From: Alphaproteobacteria bacterium
Lineage (GTDB): Bacteria > Planctomycetota > Phycisphaerae > UBA1845
NCBI GenBank assembly: GCA_028285105.1
Contig: JANQQE010000028.1
Coordinates: 1-64,000, forward strand
Direction of reading: 5' to 3'
Length of the DNA: 64,000 nucleotides
A program made the translations under genes and the position numbers. The notes below the pieces were generated by a model. It was not told where the DNA came from, made no database searches, and worked only from the letters and a program-made list of their open reading frames with translations. Shown piece after piece: positions 34,473-44,083 of the stretch; the stretch's first letter is position 1; every line of letters begins with the position of its first letter.

Positions 34473-35222
34473 ATGCAAATCCTACGTTGTGAGAATGTAT
34501 GCAAACGCTTTGGAGGGAACATCGCGCTTGATGATCTCAGCGTTCGATTCCCTCCGTCTGGAATTGTGGCGATTATTGGCCCGAACGGTGCTGGAAAAAC
34601 AACCCTCTTAAATGTGCTGACAGGGTTTGTAGAGCCTGACTCTGGAGATTGCTTATTCGGGGAGTCTGCGATCACGCGGATGCCTGCACACAAGATCGCG
34701 CGGCTTGGCATTGTGCGAACGTTTCAGGAACTACGTATCGTGCGGCAAGAATCGGTTCTCGAAAACATCATGCTCAGGTTTCCACGACAACGTGGCGAGA
34801 AGTTTTTTGGCGCGTTGCTTAGGTTTGGTGTTGCGGCGGAAGAGTCAAGAAACAAGGGTGAGGCCATGCGTATTCTGTCCTCTGTCGAGTTAGAACACAA
34901 AGCGAATGATCCGTCTGGAGAACTATCTTACGGTGAGGAAAAACTGTTATCTCTTGCTAGTTGCTTGGCTGCTGACGCACGCTTGAATTTTTTTGATGAA
35001 CCGATAGCCGGAGTCCATGTGGCCGTAAGGAAGCAAATCGTCAAGCTCTTTAAAGGAATGAAGAATGAAGGTAAGTTAGTGATTTTTATTGAACATGACA
35101 TTGCTTTCGTGCGCGAAATCGCAGAATCATTAATTGTCATGGATAACGGTAGAATAGTCGCCCACGGAACTCCTTCAGAAATACTCAATCGACGCGATAT
35201 CCTGGAGGCGTATATTGGTTAG
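34473..35222 (+). CDS. LIV-type ABC transporter ATPase (LivG-like)
   Basis: ATG 34473 was chosen because the upstream frame (from 34419) reads as non-family sequence. Walker A is GPNGAGKTTLLNV (near 35), the Q-loop is TFQELRIV, the signature is LSYGEEKLLS (SGGQ variant, as in LivG), Walker B is LNFFDEPIAG, and the switch His is in EHDIAFV. The Walker B strand is somewhat divergent (FF before DEP) but the Asp-Glu pair is kept. It powers import with the second ATPase downstream, whose TTG start overlaps its stop. Confidence 0.9.
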   Translation: MQILRCENVCKRFGGNIALDDLSVRFPPSGIVAIIGPNGAGKTTLLNVLTGFVEPDSGDCLFGESAITRMPAHKIARLGIVRTFQELRIVRQESVLENIMLRFPRQRGEKFFGALLRFGVAAEESRNKGEAMRILSSVELEHKANDPSGELSYGEEKLLSLASCLAADARLNFFDEPIAGVHVAVRKQIVKLFKGMKNEGKLVIFIEHDIAFVREIAESLIVMDNGRIVAHGTPSEILNRRDILEAYIG

Positions 35223-35937
35223 GGGGCCGGAGAAAACTCTATCAGCTCTGGACGTCGTGACAGGGTATGGAAAGAAGCAGGTGCTAAATGGGGTCAGTAT
35301 CGAAACTGCGTGCGGAGAAGTTGTGGCCGTGTTTGGCCATAATGGTTCCGGGAAATCGACGCTGCTAAAGGCCATGTTCGGAATGCTGCCGCTTCGGAGT
35401 GGTGAAATAAGCCTTGAGAATTCGCCATTGCGGGGGGCGACTCCAAGAGATCTGCTGCGTGCGGGGTTGGCATTCGTACCGCAAGGCAATCGTGTCTTCG
35501 CTAACTTGTCGGTACTCGAAAACTTGAAACTCGGCAACTTGATGCTCGGAAGAAGAGAGGAACTAGACGAAAATGTTGAGAGTGCACTCGAGATTTTTCC
35601 ACTGCTAAAGCGCCGAGTTCGACAATTAGCTGGAACACTTTCAGGCGGCGAAAAGCAAATGCTTGCTATGGCCAATGCGTTGGCAATGCGACCGAGGTAT
35701 TTACTACTTGATGAACCGTGTCTTGGCTTAGCTGCGCCCCTAGCGGAGAGGGCGTTGTCGTGCATAAGAAACATTGCGGACCAACATAATGCTGGTATCG
35801 TAATCGTCGAGCAGAGGATTCGCGAGGCTTTGAGAATCGCCGATCGAGTATATGTTATTCGGAGAGGCGAAGTGTCGTATTCGGGTCACGCAGAGTCCCT
35901 GGCGAATGTCGATTTGCTTCGAGAGGTCTATCTATAG
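35215..35937 (+). CDS. LIV-type ABC transporter ATPase (LivF-like)
   Basis: TTG 35215 has GGAGG 7 bp upstream and overlaps the LivG stop by 8 bp. Walker A is GHNGSGKSTLLKA (near 41), the signature LSGGEKQMLAMA, Walker B YLLLDEPCLGLA and the switch region follows as VEQRIREAL, where LivF proteins usually have VEQN. These are all the motifs for an ABC ATPase. It completes a full LIV transporter: binding protein, two permeases, two ATPases. It is the last gene of the operon; 690 bp of non-coding DNA follow. Confidence 0.92.
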   Translation: MVRGPEKTLSALDVVTGYGKKQVLNGVSIETACGEVVAVFGHNGSGKSTLLKAMFGMLPLRSGEISLENSPLRGATPRDLLRAGLAFVPQGNRVFANLSVLENLKLGNLMLGRREELDENVESALEIFPLLKRRVRQLAGTLSGGEKQMLAMANALAMRPRYLLLDEPCLGLAAPLAERALSCIRNIADQHNAGIVIVEQRIREALRIADRVYVIRRGEVSYSGHAESLANVDLLREVYL

Positions 35938-36626
35938 CTACACACGGGGTATCGATTCCCTTGTGGAGCCATCCATTGCGACCAGCGTGCCCCGACTTTA
36001 GGACGAGTCGGCGAACTGGTGTAACAGATAGAAGAACCCTATGCGCGACATGTGGATTGGCGACGAGGTCGGGAAATCACCGAACTTCACCCTACCAGCT
36101 CGGGAAGTAGCACCGTTGGAGTGATGAACATAAGACACCAGCGGGCCAGGAGCAGCTTGACCCAATTCACGGCAGGTTGGACATTTCAGCGTTTTCGGTT
36201 CAAAATCATTGTTCTGAGCGTCGACTCGTTCAGTTTCGAATCCCCTTCGTCACACCCACAAATCCGCAGATGGGAAATACGTCACGGATGCAAGCTGAAC
36301 GTCATTGCCGCGATTCGCTGCCAGATGGTGAGTCCGTCGCCACATGTTGGCTATTCGTTATTTTCTGTCTAACGACCGTTTGCTGACTGCAAATCCTCGT
36401 TCCCGACCCCAAAAAAGCTTGCAAGCAATGATTCAAAAAGCACTTGCAAGCGAGAACTTGGATCTTAGTAGTTGCTGCTTGAGGCACTCAGCCAATCCAG
36501 CCGTTTCGCGGAATCGAGAGTCAAGAATGGGTCAGTCAGAAATGCAGTTCGGCTTTCGCCGCCCCATCTATAATTGAGACGACGAAAGCCGCACGGCGAA
36601 AGCGTCGCCGGTACCGCGTAGACAAC
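35938..36626. other. Intergenic region between transporter operon and integrase
   Basis: About 690 bp with no supported gene. Near its right end, cggctttcg (36551-36559) and cgaaagccg (36584-36592) form a 9-bp inverted repeat just past the end of the convergent integrase, possibly a terminator or recombination-site element. Everything else is short frames. Confidence 0.4.
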
Positions 36627-37865
36627 TTAACCGACTTGTGCCATGATTTCCGCCGCTTTGGAAAGGTCCAATTCTGCATAAACTTCGGTGACGGCAGACG
36701 TCGAATGTCCAAGGACGACTCGAGCGGCCTCAATTCCGAATTCTTTGCGAAGGAAGGTCGCTGCATTGTGCCGCAATCTGTTTGGCGAAAACCGATGCTC
36801 ACGGATCCATTCCTTACCTTGGGCATCGCTCAGTCCTTTGGGGGGTGGAAAGGCTCTCGCACACGCTTTGCAAATCGCCCGCGCATAGCTTCCCGTTGTG
36901 TATCGTTCTCCAGGGGCTCTCTTGGGTGAAGCTTTTCGCCGAATCATTTGGCTAGGCTGCACTCGAGTCTTGCGGCTTGCGCGAAGTTCGGCTCGCATTT
37001 GATTGACGACATCGGCAGGGCTGAAGAGATATTCTTCTTGCTGGCACCTTAGAAAAGGCAAGAGCACACGCTGTGCTTGTGGCCCTAAGTAAATGATGCG
37101 CTTCCGGCCATGGTGTTCCGTCTTGTGCGACTCTGGTTGGTACGCCCAAATCCTACTGCTGCGATCGACATCGGCGGTTCGCATTATCGTGACCTCACCC
37201 GGTCGCATACCCGTCAAGCATTGGAGCTTGATCATGGCCGCAATCTGCGATGGCGCGAACCGAACGACAACGTCAATCATGTCGGCCGGAACTGGGAGGA
37301 TCGGTTTGGTTTCGCGAGCAGTCGATCGGCCTCGCTTCAACGGAGCAACAGCTTGCAATGCCTGCAAGACCGTTGAGGGCACGAATTCACGTTCTACTCC
37401 CCATTTGAACATTCGCCGGATGCGATTGACTCGGGAGTTGATTACGCCTCTTGACAGTCCTCCATCGATCATTCGCTGTCGGATCGCTCGCAAGTCGGAA
37501 GGGCCAAACTCAGATACAGGCTTCCGATCAAAGGAAGGCGACACGGCGCGCAGTGCATCGCGAATGTTGTCCTGCTCGCGCGTTTGCTGTCCATTCTTGA
37601 CGTAGTAATCCGAGGCGAAATCAAGATAGGCCAGCATCAGCTCGGCGATGCTAAGCGCGTCTGTCGTCGCACCCTGAGCACCACGGGTGGCAAGAATGCG
37701 ATTATTCGCGATCCAGTCGGCGACGACTTGTTGATACCGTTCCCGACTTTCCTTCGTGCCGTGCTTGCCGAGATAAATGTCTCGGCCGCTGAGTCGGACA
37801 ACGGCGAGGCCGGTTGGTTTGTGCAAACGATAACTCGGGATGCGAGTAGACGACCGTTTGGGCAT
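36627..37865 (-). CDS. int: Tyrosine integrase adjacent to tRNA-Gly
   Basis: A 412-aa recombinase. The N-terminal arm-binding part (RDIYLGKHGTKESRERYQQ, 28-46), a core-binding domain (about 75-170) and the catalytic domain are visible: Arg in TGMRPGEVTIM, a Lys-containing beta hairpin (GRKRIIYLG), PNRLRHNAAT with the second Arg, LGHSTSAVTEVYAE with the His and the nucleophile Tyr. The His of the H-x-x-R box is Asn (PNRLR), as I recall for planctomycete relatives, with the rest intact. Its start is 115 bp from the tRNA-Gly gene, the classic arrangement for an integrative element that targets a tRNA. It should be responsible for the island excision and integration. Confidence 0.92.
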   Translation of the reverse strand: MPKRSSTRIPSYRLHKPTGLAVVRLSGRDIYLGKHGTKESRERYQQVVADWIANNRILATRGAQGATTDALSIAELMLAYLDFASDYYVKNGQQTREQDNIRDALRAVSPSFDRKPVSEFGPSDLRAIRQRMIDGGLSRGVINSRVNRIRRMFKWGVEREFVPSTVLQALQAVAPLKRGRSTARETKPILPVPADMIDVVVRFAPSQIAAMIKLQCLTGMRPGEVTIMRTADVDRSSRIWAYQPESHKTEHHGRKRIIYLGPQAQRVLLPFLRCQQEEYLFSPADVVNQMRAELRASRKTRVQPSQMIRRKASPKRAPGERYTTGSYARAICKACARAFPPPKGLSDAQGKEWIREHRFSPNRLRHNAATFLRKEFGIEAARVVLGHSTSAVTEVYAELDLSKAAEIMAQVG

Positions 37866-37979
37866 TGCAAACTCCTTCCGTCTGAAATGTGGTAACTACC
37901 ACTTTTTCAGGCTTTCAGAGCCGCACTGCCCTACGCAGGCAGGCACGCTAAACAGCGTTCGGCAAGAGATTTACATCAA

Positions 37980-38051
<72 letters not shown>

Positions 38052-38156
38052 GTGTTTTCTTGCTGCTATTGGATTATCGATGGCGGTCTTGTTTTGGTCA
38101 ATGATCTTTGGCGTGGATTCGTTGTCGCTTGCTTTAAGTGCGCCGCTGTTCTTCGT

Positions 38157-38873
38157 TTATTGGATTTCTACCCTTATGAATTCGCCCGAACGTTTCACCA
38201 GATCGTAGACCTCTTCTACGTTCCAGTCTCGGCGGAAGCGTAGTTCGTATTCAGCGGTCAGGCGGCTTTCTTGTTTTTGATGATCCAGCGACACGCGGAG
38301 AATTTTAGCGCCGCCGGATTCCAGAGCGCTGCGCCATCGATCCAGTTCGCCTGCATCGCTTAGCGTGATGGCGACGCGTCGATAGTGATGACTTTGCACC
38401 CAGTTGCCGACCTGCCGCATCGCCGTGAGCGTTAACAGTGCTAGTGTTGCGCCGCCACCGGCAACGACATACATTCCCAATCCGGTCGTCAAACCCAGTG
38501 CAGCGACGATCCATAGCGATGCGGCGGTGGTCAGACCATGTACCGACCACCCGGTTTTCATGATGACGCCAGCCCCCAAAAAGCCGATGCCGGTTAACAC
38601 GCCATACGCAAGACGTGCAGGGTCGAGGCGTACGACGGTGTCGTCATCGAGGTGGCCATACAACCGAACGAAATGGGTCGAGCCAAGCATCACCACGCAG
38701 CATCCGAGGCAGACCAGAATATGCGTGCGAAAGCCAGCCGCCCGGCCATGATACTCACGCTCAAGCCCGACGGCACCGCCAATCAGAACGCAAAGCAGCA
38801 TTCGTCCGATTGCAATCCATTCCCAGTTTTCCACGAAACAATTCTCCTGGAACAACAAACTCACCGCGCCCAC
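38157..38873 (-). CDS. MgtC/SapB-family membrane protein
   Basis: Five hydrophobic segments fill the first 155 residues, with the MgtC signature GRMLLCVLIGGAVGLEREYH, GRAAGFRTHILV (conserved R-A-G-F-R-T), TGIGFLGAGVIMK and GLTTAASLWIVAALG. A soluble ACT-like C-terminal domain (about 160-238, VAITLSDAGELDRWRSALE) follows, as in longer family members. MgtC proteins help growth at low magnesium and modulate the F-type ATPase in some pathogens; the exact role here is unknown. It is the first chromosomal gene after the tRNA and lies on the minus strand, separate from the island. Confidence 0.9.
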   Translation of the reverse strand: MGAVSLLFQENCFVENWEWIAIGRMLLCVLIGGAVGLEREYHGRAAGFRTHILVCLGCCVVMLGSTHFVRLYGHLDDDTVVRLDPARLAYGVLTGIGFLGAGVIMKTGWSVHGLTTAASLWIVAALGLTTGLGMYVVAGGGATLALLTLTAMRQVGNWVQSHHYRRVAITLSDAGELDRWRSALESGGAKILRVSLDHQKQESRLTAEYELRFRRDWNVEEVYDLVKRSGEFIRVEIQ

Positions 38874-38892
38874 GTGGTAAATCCCAAACGAC

Positions 38893-39091
38893 GGGTGGCC
38901 CGCCTCCTTTGGAAGTGGGGGAGGCGATAGTCCACACTGTTCAACTTCCCCGCACTTTATCGGTCATCGTTCGCCATCGCCATGAAATCGCCAACAAGTG
39001 GCGAGTGATCGTGAGCGGCACCAAGTATTACGTGCGCCGCTTTGACGCTCGTCATTGGCTCCCCGCATGTTCAAAAAAGGGCTACCTGTCT
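38893..39091. repeat. REP-like repeat element, copy A
   Basis: The left arm begins GGGTGGCC and forms a palindrome (CGCCTCC 38901-38907 with GGAGGCG 38920-38926), followed by the shared GGGGGAGGCGATA core. About 130 bp inside match copy C (CATCGCCATGAAATCG...AACAAGTGGCGAGTG versus CATCGCTATGAAATCT...AACAATTGGCGGGTG). The right arm is degenerate. It is one of four related elements in the right half of the window. Confidence 0.6.
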
Positions 39092-39206
39092 AAGCTCCGC
39101 ATCCAATCGGCTTGACTTGGCGAATTCCAAGTTGATCGCGCTATTTCAGAATCGATGAACGGATTTACGGTTTAACAGGCGGAACATTGGTAGCGGAGAC
39201 TTATGG

Positions 39207-39578
39207 ATGGCCGCACGAATCTTTCTGACGGTGGTTGGCATAACCTACATGGCTTTCGCACTCTGGTGTGCGCTTTTTCCCCGGCAGACGGCGACGGCCG
39301 TCGGTTTTGAATTGCGACCCGGGTCGGGCCAAAGCGAATACTTCGTGGTCTACGGCGGATTGCAGTTTGCCTTGGCGTGCATCTTCCTACTGCCGTGGTT
39401 GAACGCCGAAACACTTCGGTTCTCGCTGCAGAGCTGCGCGATTATCCACGGCAGTTTGGTGGTGTTTCGCGCGATCAGCATCGGTCTGTACGGCCGACTC
39501 GAAAACACGACGTACATACTCAGCGGTCTGGAGCTAGCACTATTCGTCGGTGCGATTCTGCTTCTACGACGGGTGTAA
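39207..39578 (+). CDS. Small membrane protein, DUF4345-like
   Basis: The 123-aa product has four hydrophobic helices: residues 4-24 (IFLTVVGITYMAFALWCALF), about 47-65, 76-94 and 101-119, with only short loops. It has no signal peptide, Cys pair or enzyme motif. Length and four-helix pattern fit small DUF4345-type membrane proteins, but that name is tentative. It lies alone between two REP-like repeats, with no partner gene on the same strand. Function unknown. Confidence 0.6.
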   Translation: MAARIFLTVVGITYMAFALWCALFPRQTATAVGFELRPGSGQSEYFVVYGGLQFALACIFLLPWLNAETLRFSLQSCAIIHGSLVVFRAISIGLYGRLENTTYILSGLELALFVGAILLLRRV

Positions 39579-39589
39579 ACTTTCCAAAG

Positions 39590-39789
39590 CAGGGCCTTTG
39601 ATGGCAGACGGCTTCGCCGATGAGGATGCAAATTGGCATGCGCCCGATTGCAATACAATGCCAGACTTCTTATGCCATCGCCAAGAAATCATCAACGATT
39701 GGTGGGTGATTTTTTTCGTCATCAAGAGCAAGAAGCGACGCGCTGAAACCCATCATCGATTCGCCGATGTTTGAAAACATGGGCCACCC
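39590..39789. repeat. REP-like repeat element, copy B
   Basis: The right arm (palindrome ATGTTTGAAAACAT at 39767-39780 followed by GGGCCACCC) matches copies C and D. The inner sequence GCCATCGCCAAGAAATCATC and AACGATTGGTGGGTG matches copies A and C. The left arm is degraded (only gcagggcc remains). Peptide translations of A, B and C line up (HRHEIANKWRV, HRQEIINDWWV, HRYEIFNNWRV), so the inner part once had a common sequence. Confidence 0.55.
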
Positions 39790-39799
39790 GCCCTCAAAA

Positions 39800-40765
39800 T
39801 CAATCTTCAGATTCGCCACCTCCTGAGGCCGGTCCGATCAATTCGTCGGGATGAACGAACCACATGAAGTGCGTTAACTCGCTCGGATACAATTCAACGG
39901 TGACGGCGTTTGGCACGTGCGATCGGTAACGGGTTAGATCGGATTGCCAGTACGATTCGGTCGCGGTTAGTGGTTCGGCATGTCCATCGAGCAACACCGC
40001 TGGCCGCCTGTCAAGTTGGCGATGACTACCATGCTGTTCGATGAAGTCGTTACCGGTCTTGGTTGTTTCAATGATTGCGTTGCTGCGGCCTATGCTTTCA
40101 TGCGCTTCCCGGTGGCCATGACCCGGTACATAAAAAGCGGTATTATCGATGAGTGAGACAATCTGACTTGGTCGCGGAATCTGTTCCAATACGCGCCAGG
40201 CGGATGTGGCGAATGAACTTTCCCAGCCGAAATAGGCTTCAGATGTGATGTTCACGATTCCGGCTTGTTCGACGATGTTGACATTGTTGAACACCCACTT
40301 GTTGGGCGCATGGTGAATGATTCCCGAGTGCGTCCAACGTTCAGTTGCTTCGTCGACCTTGCGGACATCCGGACACTGCCAGACGCCTTGCGGTTGCAAG
40401 TCGCCAACCAGAACCGACTCATCGCGCGGAAAAGGTCTGCCCGCATACTGAGCCAGAAAGCTGTTGATCAAAAGCGTTTCGCTGCCGCCTGCACTGATTC
40501 GATCGTATCGTTTCGGAGGGAACTTGCCTGAAAACTCCGTAACATAGAGTTGTACTGCAGTGCCTTGATCGCGGACGTTGGCCAGGCAGACCGTCAGTTT
40601 GGCCTGCGCTCGCGCCCTTCGAAGTGACGGTATCAGGATCGCAATAAGCAGCGCAAGAATAGACACCACAACAAGCAATTCGACTAGAGTGAATGAAGCG
40701 ACGGCGCGATTTGAGTCGTTGAGCCTCATTGAGGCCATTGTAGCAGGCTGAGCTGGGTCATTCAT
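39800..40765 (-). CDS. Pseudopilin-type (prepilin cleavage/methylation) protein
   Basis: The hallmark is FTLVELLVVVSILALLIAIL near residues 26-45, a type IV pilin/pseudopilin transmembrane helix with the cleavage-region Glu five residues after Phe. A short polar N-terminus precedes it. A 270-residue exported globular domain follows, with a planctomycete-style core (RRARAQAKLTVCLANVRDQGTAVQLY...). In planctomycetes such proteins are often made in large families of unknown use, likely surface-exposed via a type II secretion-like machinery. It is monocistronic on the minus strand between REP-like elements, with a Trp-rich acidic C-terminus. Confidence 0.85.
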   Translation of the reverse strand: MNDPAQPATMASMRLNDSNRAVASFTLVELLVVVSILALLIAILIPSLRRARAQAKLTVCLANVRDQGTAVQLYVTEFSGKFPPKRYDRISAGGSETLLINSFLAQYAGRPFPRDESVLVGDLQPQGVWQCPDVRKVDEATERWTHSGIIHHAPNKWVFNNVNIVEQAGIVNITSEAYFGWESSFATSAWRVLEQIPRPSQIVSLIDNTAFYVPGHGHREAHESIGRSNAIIETTKTGNDFIEQHGSHRQLDRRPAVLLDGHAEPLTATESYWQSDLTRYRSHVPNAVTVELYPSELTHFMWFVHPDELIGPASGGGESED

Positions 40766-40810
40766 CTTCTAATCGACGCGTTTGCTACGCCAGATTTGTC
40801 GTCATCAGAC

Positions 40811-41005
40811 GGGTGGCCCGCCTCCTTGGAGGTGGGGGAGGCGATGATCCGCGCTGCGCAACTTCCCACTTCCGTACCAGTCCTCGAATGCCATCGCTAT
40901 GAAATCTTCAACAATTGGCGGGTGCCATTGTTTGTCATCATGAATACGATACGCGAAGTCGACGCTAATCATCTACTCCCCCATGTTTGAAAACATGGGC
41001 CACCC
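40811..41005. repeat. REP-like repeat element, copy C (best-preserved)
   Basis: The left arm starts GGGTGGCCC (40811) with palindrome CGCCTCC/GGAGGCG then GATGATCC. The right arm has ATGTTTGAAAACAT then GGGCCACCC ending at 41005. The GTGG tetranucleotide immediately outside each hairpin is the pattern of REP sequences mobilised by REP-associated tyrosine transposases. Inner conserved sequence is present. The two terminal GGGTGGCCC motifs are inverted, so the unit is a BIME-like pair. Confidence 0.7.
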
Positions 41006-41030
41006 GCTTCGCTTGAACGTTTCGACGCAT

Positions 41031-41828
41031 TCAATCCAACCTGACATAATCGGCTTTTGTCCGAATCACCTGCAACAATCCGGTACTGCGCAGTCGCTGT
41101 AACGATTCGATTTCTTCCGGAGTGCAAGCTGGGTCATGCCACTTTATGAATACGTTAGCCATGTGCGGAGCCGAGAACATTGCGCGATAATCTTCGAGAG
41201 GTGTGCATTCGTCCCGCCAATCGTCCATGTACGTTTCGTTGTATTCTCTCCAGTCCAGCAATTGGAGGCCCGAAAATGCCGTCGATTGCGCGAGATTGCG
41301 AATGAAGTCTTGAGTATCATAGCCGGCATCAATGCAAAGGTTGGTGAGCGGCCGAGGCCCTACTGCAAAAAAACTCTTATCAGGCGCAGATGGCGATTCC
41401 AGTGAGCTAAGTCGGGGCATCTTCGCCAAAAGGCGCCCCAAAACGCCTTCCTCGTCGTAGTATTCTCCTACTATCGAACGATTGTGGTGTTCGGTTCGCG
41501 TGCGTTCTACGCTTAGGAATTCGAGACAACTGAATTCGGCGTCGTGCGCGAGAAGCGGTTCCAGGTGCCAGTTTCTCGTGCCGTTCGCTCCTTCATCCGG
41601 TCCTCGCAAAATGACCGAGCGAAGTGTCACCGCAATCTCGCGTCTGGCAATCGAACTTAGGAACTCATTGAAAACGTCGTCTGATGGGTTGCAATACAAG
41701 TCCAGATCGAATCGACCACGAATCTCGGTTACAGCCAGACGATTGGTGTCCATGCTATGCGTCGCGGAGTTGTTTGATGCTTCGATGCGGCGGCGAAGCG
41801 CTTCAATCTCTTTGCCAATCTTGCGCAT
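41031..41828 (-). CDS. Leucine-rich, STM4015-like protein
   Basis: The 265-aa product has weak leucine-rich-repeat-like periodicity (LEFLSVER, LAKMPRLSSLESP, LTNLCIDAG, LQLLDWREYNETYMDDW) resembling STM4015-type proteins, a soluble family often seen in planctomycetes. A coiled-coil-like start (MRKIGKEIEALRRRIE) is present. There is no signal peptide or catalytic motif. It lies on the minus strand next to a small conserved protein whose gene ends 23 bp upstream of its start; a shared transcript is possible. Function unknown. Confidence 0.6.
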   Translation of the reverse strand: MRKIGKEIEALRRRIEASNNSATHSMDTNRLAVTEIRGRFDLDLYCNPSDDVFNEFLSSIARREIAVTLRSVILRGPDEGANGTRNWHLEPLLAHDAEFSCLEFLSVERTRTEHHNRSIVGEYYDEEGVLGRLLAKMPRLSSLESPSAPDKSFFAVGPRPLTNLCIDAGYDTQDFIRNLAQSTAFSGLQLLDWREYNETYMDDWRDECTPLEDYRAMFSAPHMANVFIKWHDPACTPEEIESLQRLRSTGLLQVIRTKADYVRLD

Positions 41829-41851
41829 GATTGTCAGCGCTCATTCAGTAA

Positions 41852-42145
41852 TCAGCGTTTGCGCGGTTTCTTTGTTTGCGATTTCTGCTTGTGATCGCCG
41901 TTTGGTTCGATGGACACGACGTGGATGGGGTCTAGCACGATCCAGTCGTCGGCGGGCTTGTCCGTTTTCAGGGTTGCGCGTTCGCGGCTTGTTCGCTTTG
42001 ACGGTAATGCGATGAACATTCGCCTTGTTGTTACGAGGGCTTGCTCTGGATGGCGAATGACCACAGAGCTTCCGTCAGTCATTCGCATCCGGAACGATTC
42101 GAATGGCTGGACCTTTAGGAGCTTATTGATCTCAGTAGCTTGCAT
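41852..42145 (-). CDS. Small conserved planctomycete protein (97 aa)
   Basis: It begins MQATEINKLLKVQPFESFRM and continues with a beta-rich body (MTDGSSVVIRHPEQALVTTR) before a basic C-terminus (KQKSQTKKPRKR). The start pattern (T-x-I-x-x-L-L, QPFEPFR-like) is one I know from memory as a small recurrent planctomycete family of unknown function, often encoded as a stand-alone gene. It has no signal peptide. It lies just downstream of rho (38 bp), so it may be co-transcribed with rho. Confidence 0.6.
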   Translation of the reverse strand: MQATEINKLLKVQPFESFRMRMTDGSSVVIRHPEQALVTTRRMFIALPSKRTSRERATLKTDKPADDWIVLDPIHVVSIEPNGDHKQKSQTKKPRKR

Positions 42146-42182
42146 GGTGCCATTCTTACATCTCGAGTTGTCTGCTTGCTGC

Positions 42183-43691
42183 CTATGCCAGATTCATCGT
42201 CATCAGGAATTCGGCGTTGGTTCTTGATTTGCTTAGTCTGGTTCGCAGCAGTTCGATCGCTTCGACCGGGTTCATGTCGCTCAGGACTCGGCGGAGTCGG
42301 TAGACCAGTTCCAATTCTTTTGGATCGAGCAGGAGTTCTTCTTTTCTGGTTCCGCTGGCTGCGACGTCGATGGCCGGCCAGACGCGCTTGTCTACAAGGC
42401 GGCGGTCGAGGTGCAGTTCGGCGTTACCCGTGCCTTTGAACTCTTCGAAGATGACTTCGTCCATCTTGCTACCGGTATCGACGAGCGCGGTTCCGATGAT
42501 CGTCAGCGATCCACCTTCTTCAATGTTACGAGCCGCTCCGAAAAAGCGTTTCGGTTTCTGCAGGGCGTTGGCATCGACACCACCGGAGAGGATCTTTCCG
42601 GAGTGGGGTATCTCGGTGTTGTGGGCGCGGGCGAGGCGCGTGATCGAGTCGAGCAGGATGACGACGTCGCGGCCATACTCTACGAGGCGGCGGGCTTTTT
42701 CGATCACCATCTCAGCCACCTGCACGTGACGGGCGGCGGGTTCGTCGAACGTCGAGCTGACGACTTCTGCTGGCGTGTTACGCTGCGTATCGGTCACTTC
42801 TTCCGGGCGTTCGTCGATGAGCAAAATGATGACGTACGCTTCGGGATGATTCTTGGCGATGGCGCAGGCCATCTTCTGTAAGAGAACAGTTTTACCGGTG
42901 CGCGGCGGCGCGACGATGAGCATACGCTGGCCCATACCGATAGGCGCGACAAGATCGACGATGCGCATGTTCACTTCGTTCGGTTCGGTTTCGAGGATCA
43001 GCCGCTTTTCGGGATGCAGTGCGGTGAGGTCCTCGAAGTTCGTGCGATCGGTGACCTCGTCCGGGTCGGCAAAGTTGATCGCTTCGACGCGCAGAAGAGC
43101 GAAGTACCGCTCCGATTCCTTGGGCGGTCTGATTTGTCCTGCGACCGTATGGCCCGTACGCAATCCGAAGCGGCGAATCTGCGAGGGGCTGACGTAAATG
43201 TCATCCGGGCAGGGCAGGTAGTTGTATTCGGGGCTACGCAGGAAGCCGAAACCATCGGGCAGGATTTCAAGGACGCCCTCGCCGAACATCATGCCCGTCT
43301 GGTGGATGCGCTGTTTGAGGATTCTGAAGATCAGGTCTTGTTTTTTGAGACCGCTGTGTTCTTCGAGGCCTTCGCCGCGAGCGACTTCGTGGAGTTCCGT
43401 TACCGTCATTTTTTGAAGTTCGGTGATGTGGACGCTGCCGCGTTTGACTTCTTCGTACTTGGCATGCGTTTCCGGGTCGGCTGGCTTGTCGTCACCGTTG
43501 GCTGGTGGGGCGCTCTTCGGTGCTTCGGGTTCGGCTTCTGCGACGGCGGTGCTGGCGCGCGGTGGCTTGGGCTTTGATGTTGAAGCACTCTTCCTTTTGG
43601 GTGACGCTTTTGACGTAGAGGATTTGGAAGAGGAACTTTTGGAAGACGATTTGGATGAACTGCTGCGTGAGCGGCCGGTGTTACCTGCCAT
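42183..43691 (-). CDS. rho: Transcription termination factor Rho
   Basis: The 502-aa protein has a full Rho ATPase: the Rho_N motif ([18 protein letters not shown]), a cold-shock-like RNA-binding domain ([21 protein letters not shown]), Walker A ([13 protein letters not shown]) and Walker B ([16 protein letters not shown]), then the Q- and R-loops ([21 protein letters not shown] has a Rho-type R-loop). The first 85 residues are a low-complexity Ser/Lys/Pro/Ala extension, a feature of planctomycete and actinobacterial Rho that may phase-separate or bind RNA. It hexamerises and terminates transcription. It is encoded as a single gene, with a small conserved gene downstream. Confidence 0.97.
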   Translation of the reverse strand: MAGNTGRSRSSSSKSSSKSSSSKSSTSKASPKRKSASTSKPKPPRASTAVAEAEPEAPKSAPPANGDDKPADPETHAKYEEVKRGSVHITELQKMTVTELHEVARGEGLEEHSGLKKQDLIFRILKQRIHQTGMMFGEGVLEILPDGFGFLRSPEYNYLPCPDDIYVSPSQIRRFGLRTGHTVAGQIRPPKESERYFALLRVEAINFADPDEVTDRTNFEDLTALHPEKRLILETEPNEVNMRIVDLVAPIGMGQRMLIVAPPRTGKTVLLQKMACAIAKNHPEAYVIILLIDERPEEVTDTQRNTPAEVVSSTFDEPAARHVQVAEMVIEKARRLVEYGRDVVILLDSITRLARAHNTEIPHSGKILSGGVDANALQKPKRFFGAARNIEEGGSLTIIGTALVDTGSKMDEVIFEEFKGTGNAELHLDRRLVDKRVWPAIDVAASGTRKEELLLDPKELELVYRLRRVLSDMNPVEAIELLRTRLSKSRTNAEFLMTMNLA

Positions 43692-44083
43692 CGAAATTAA
43701 ACCTCCACAGGGGTCGAAAATAGACTGGGTTGTGCGTTAGTGACATATAGGTTGCGACACTTCGTTTGCCGTATCGGGTGCGCGATTGATGCTGCGCAGC
43801 CGCACGGATTGTCTTTGCATTGTTTGGGGTGAAATGAGAGATCAGGGCCTACTGGCGCTTCCGATGCTCTCTTTGGTCTTGAGGGAGTTGCCGCAAGGGG
43901 CGGCATCGATTCCTGTAACTGCATTCATTCCTGTTACTATTGTCTTGTACTATCCAATCGCCGCAATTGCAATGGCCTCTATTGGCGAACTCGGCCACAT
44001 GCTCTATTGACGGTGTTCATTGGGGTTTTCGCCTATATCCAAGGCTGCACCCACCAGCATCATTGAACGACCAGCATCAAAAA
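43692..44083. other. Intergenic between rho and coaE
   Basis: About 390 bp. A plus-strand 74-codon frame (43786-44010) exists but shows no family, no ribosome-binding site and reads like chance sequence. The rho promoter should lie in the first half. No RNA gene is seen. Confidence 0.4.
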
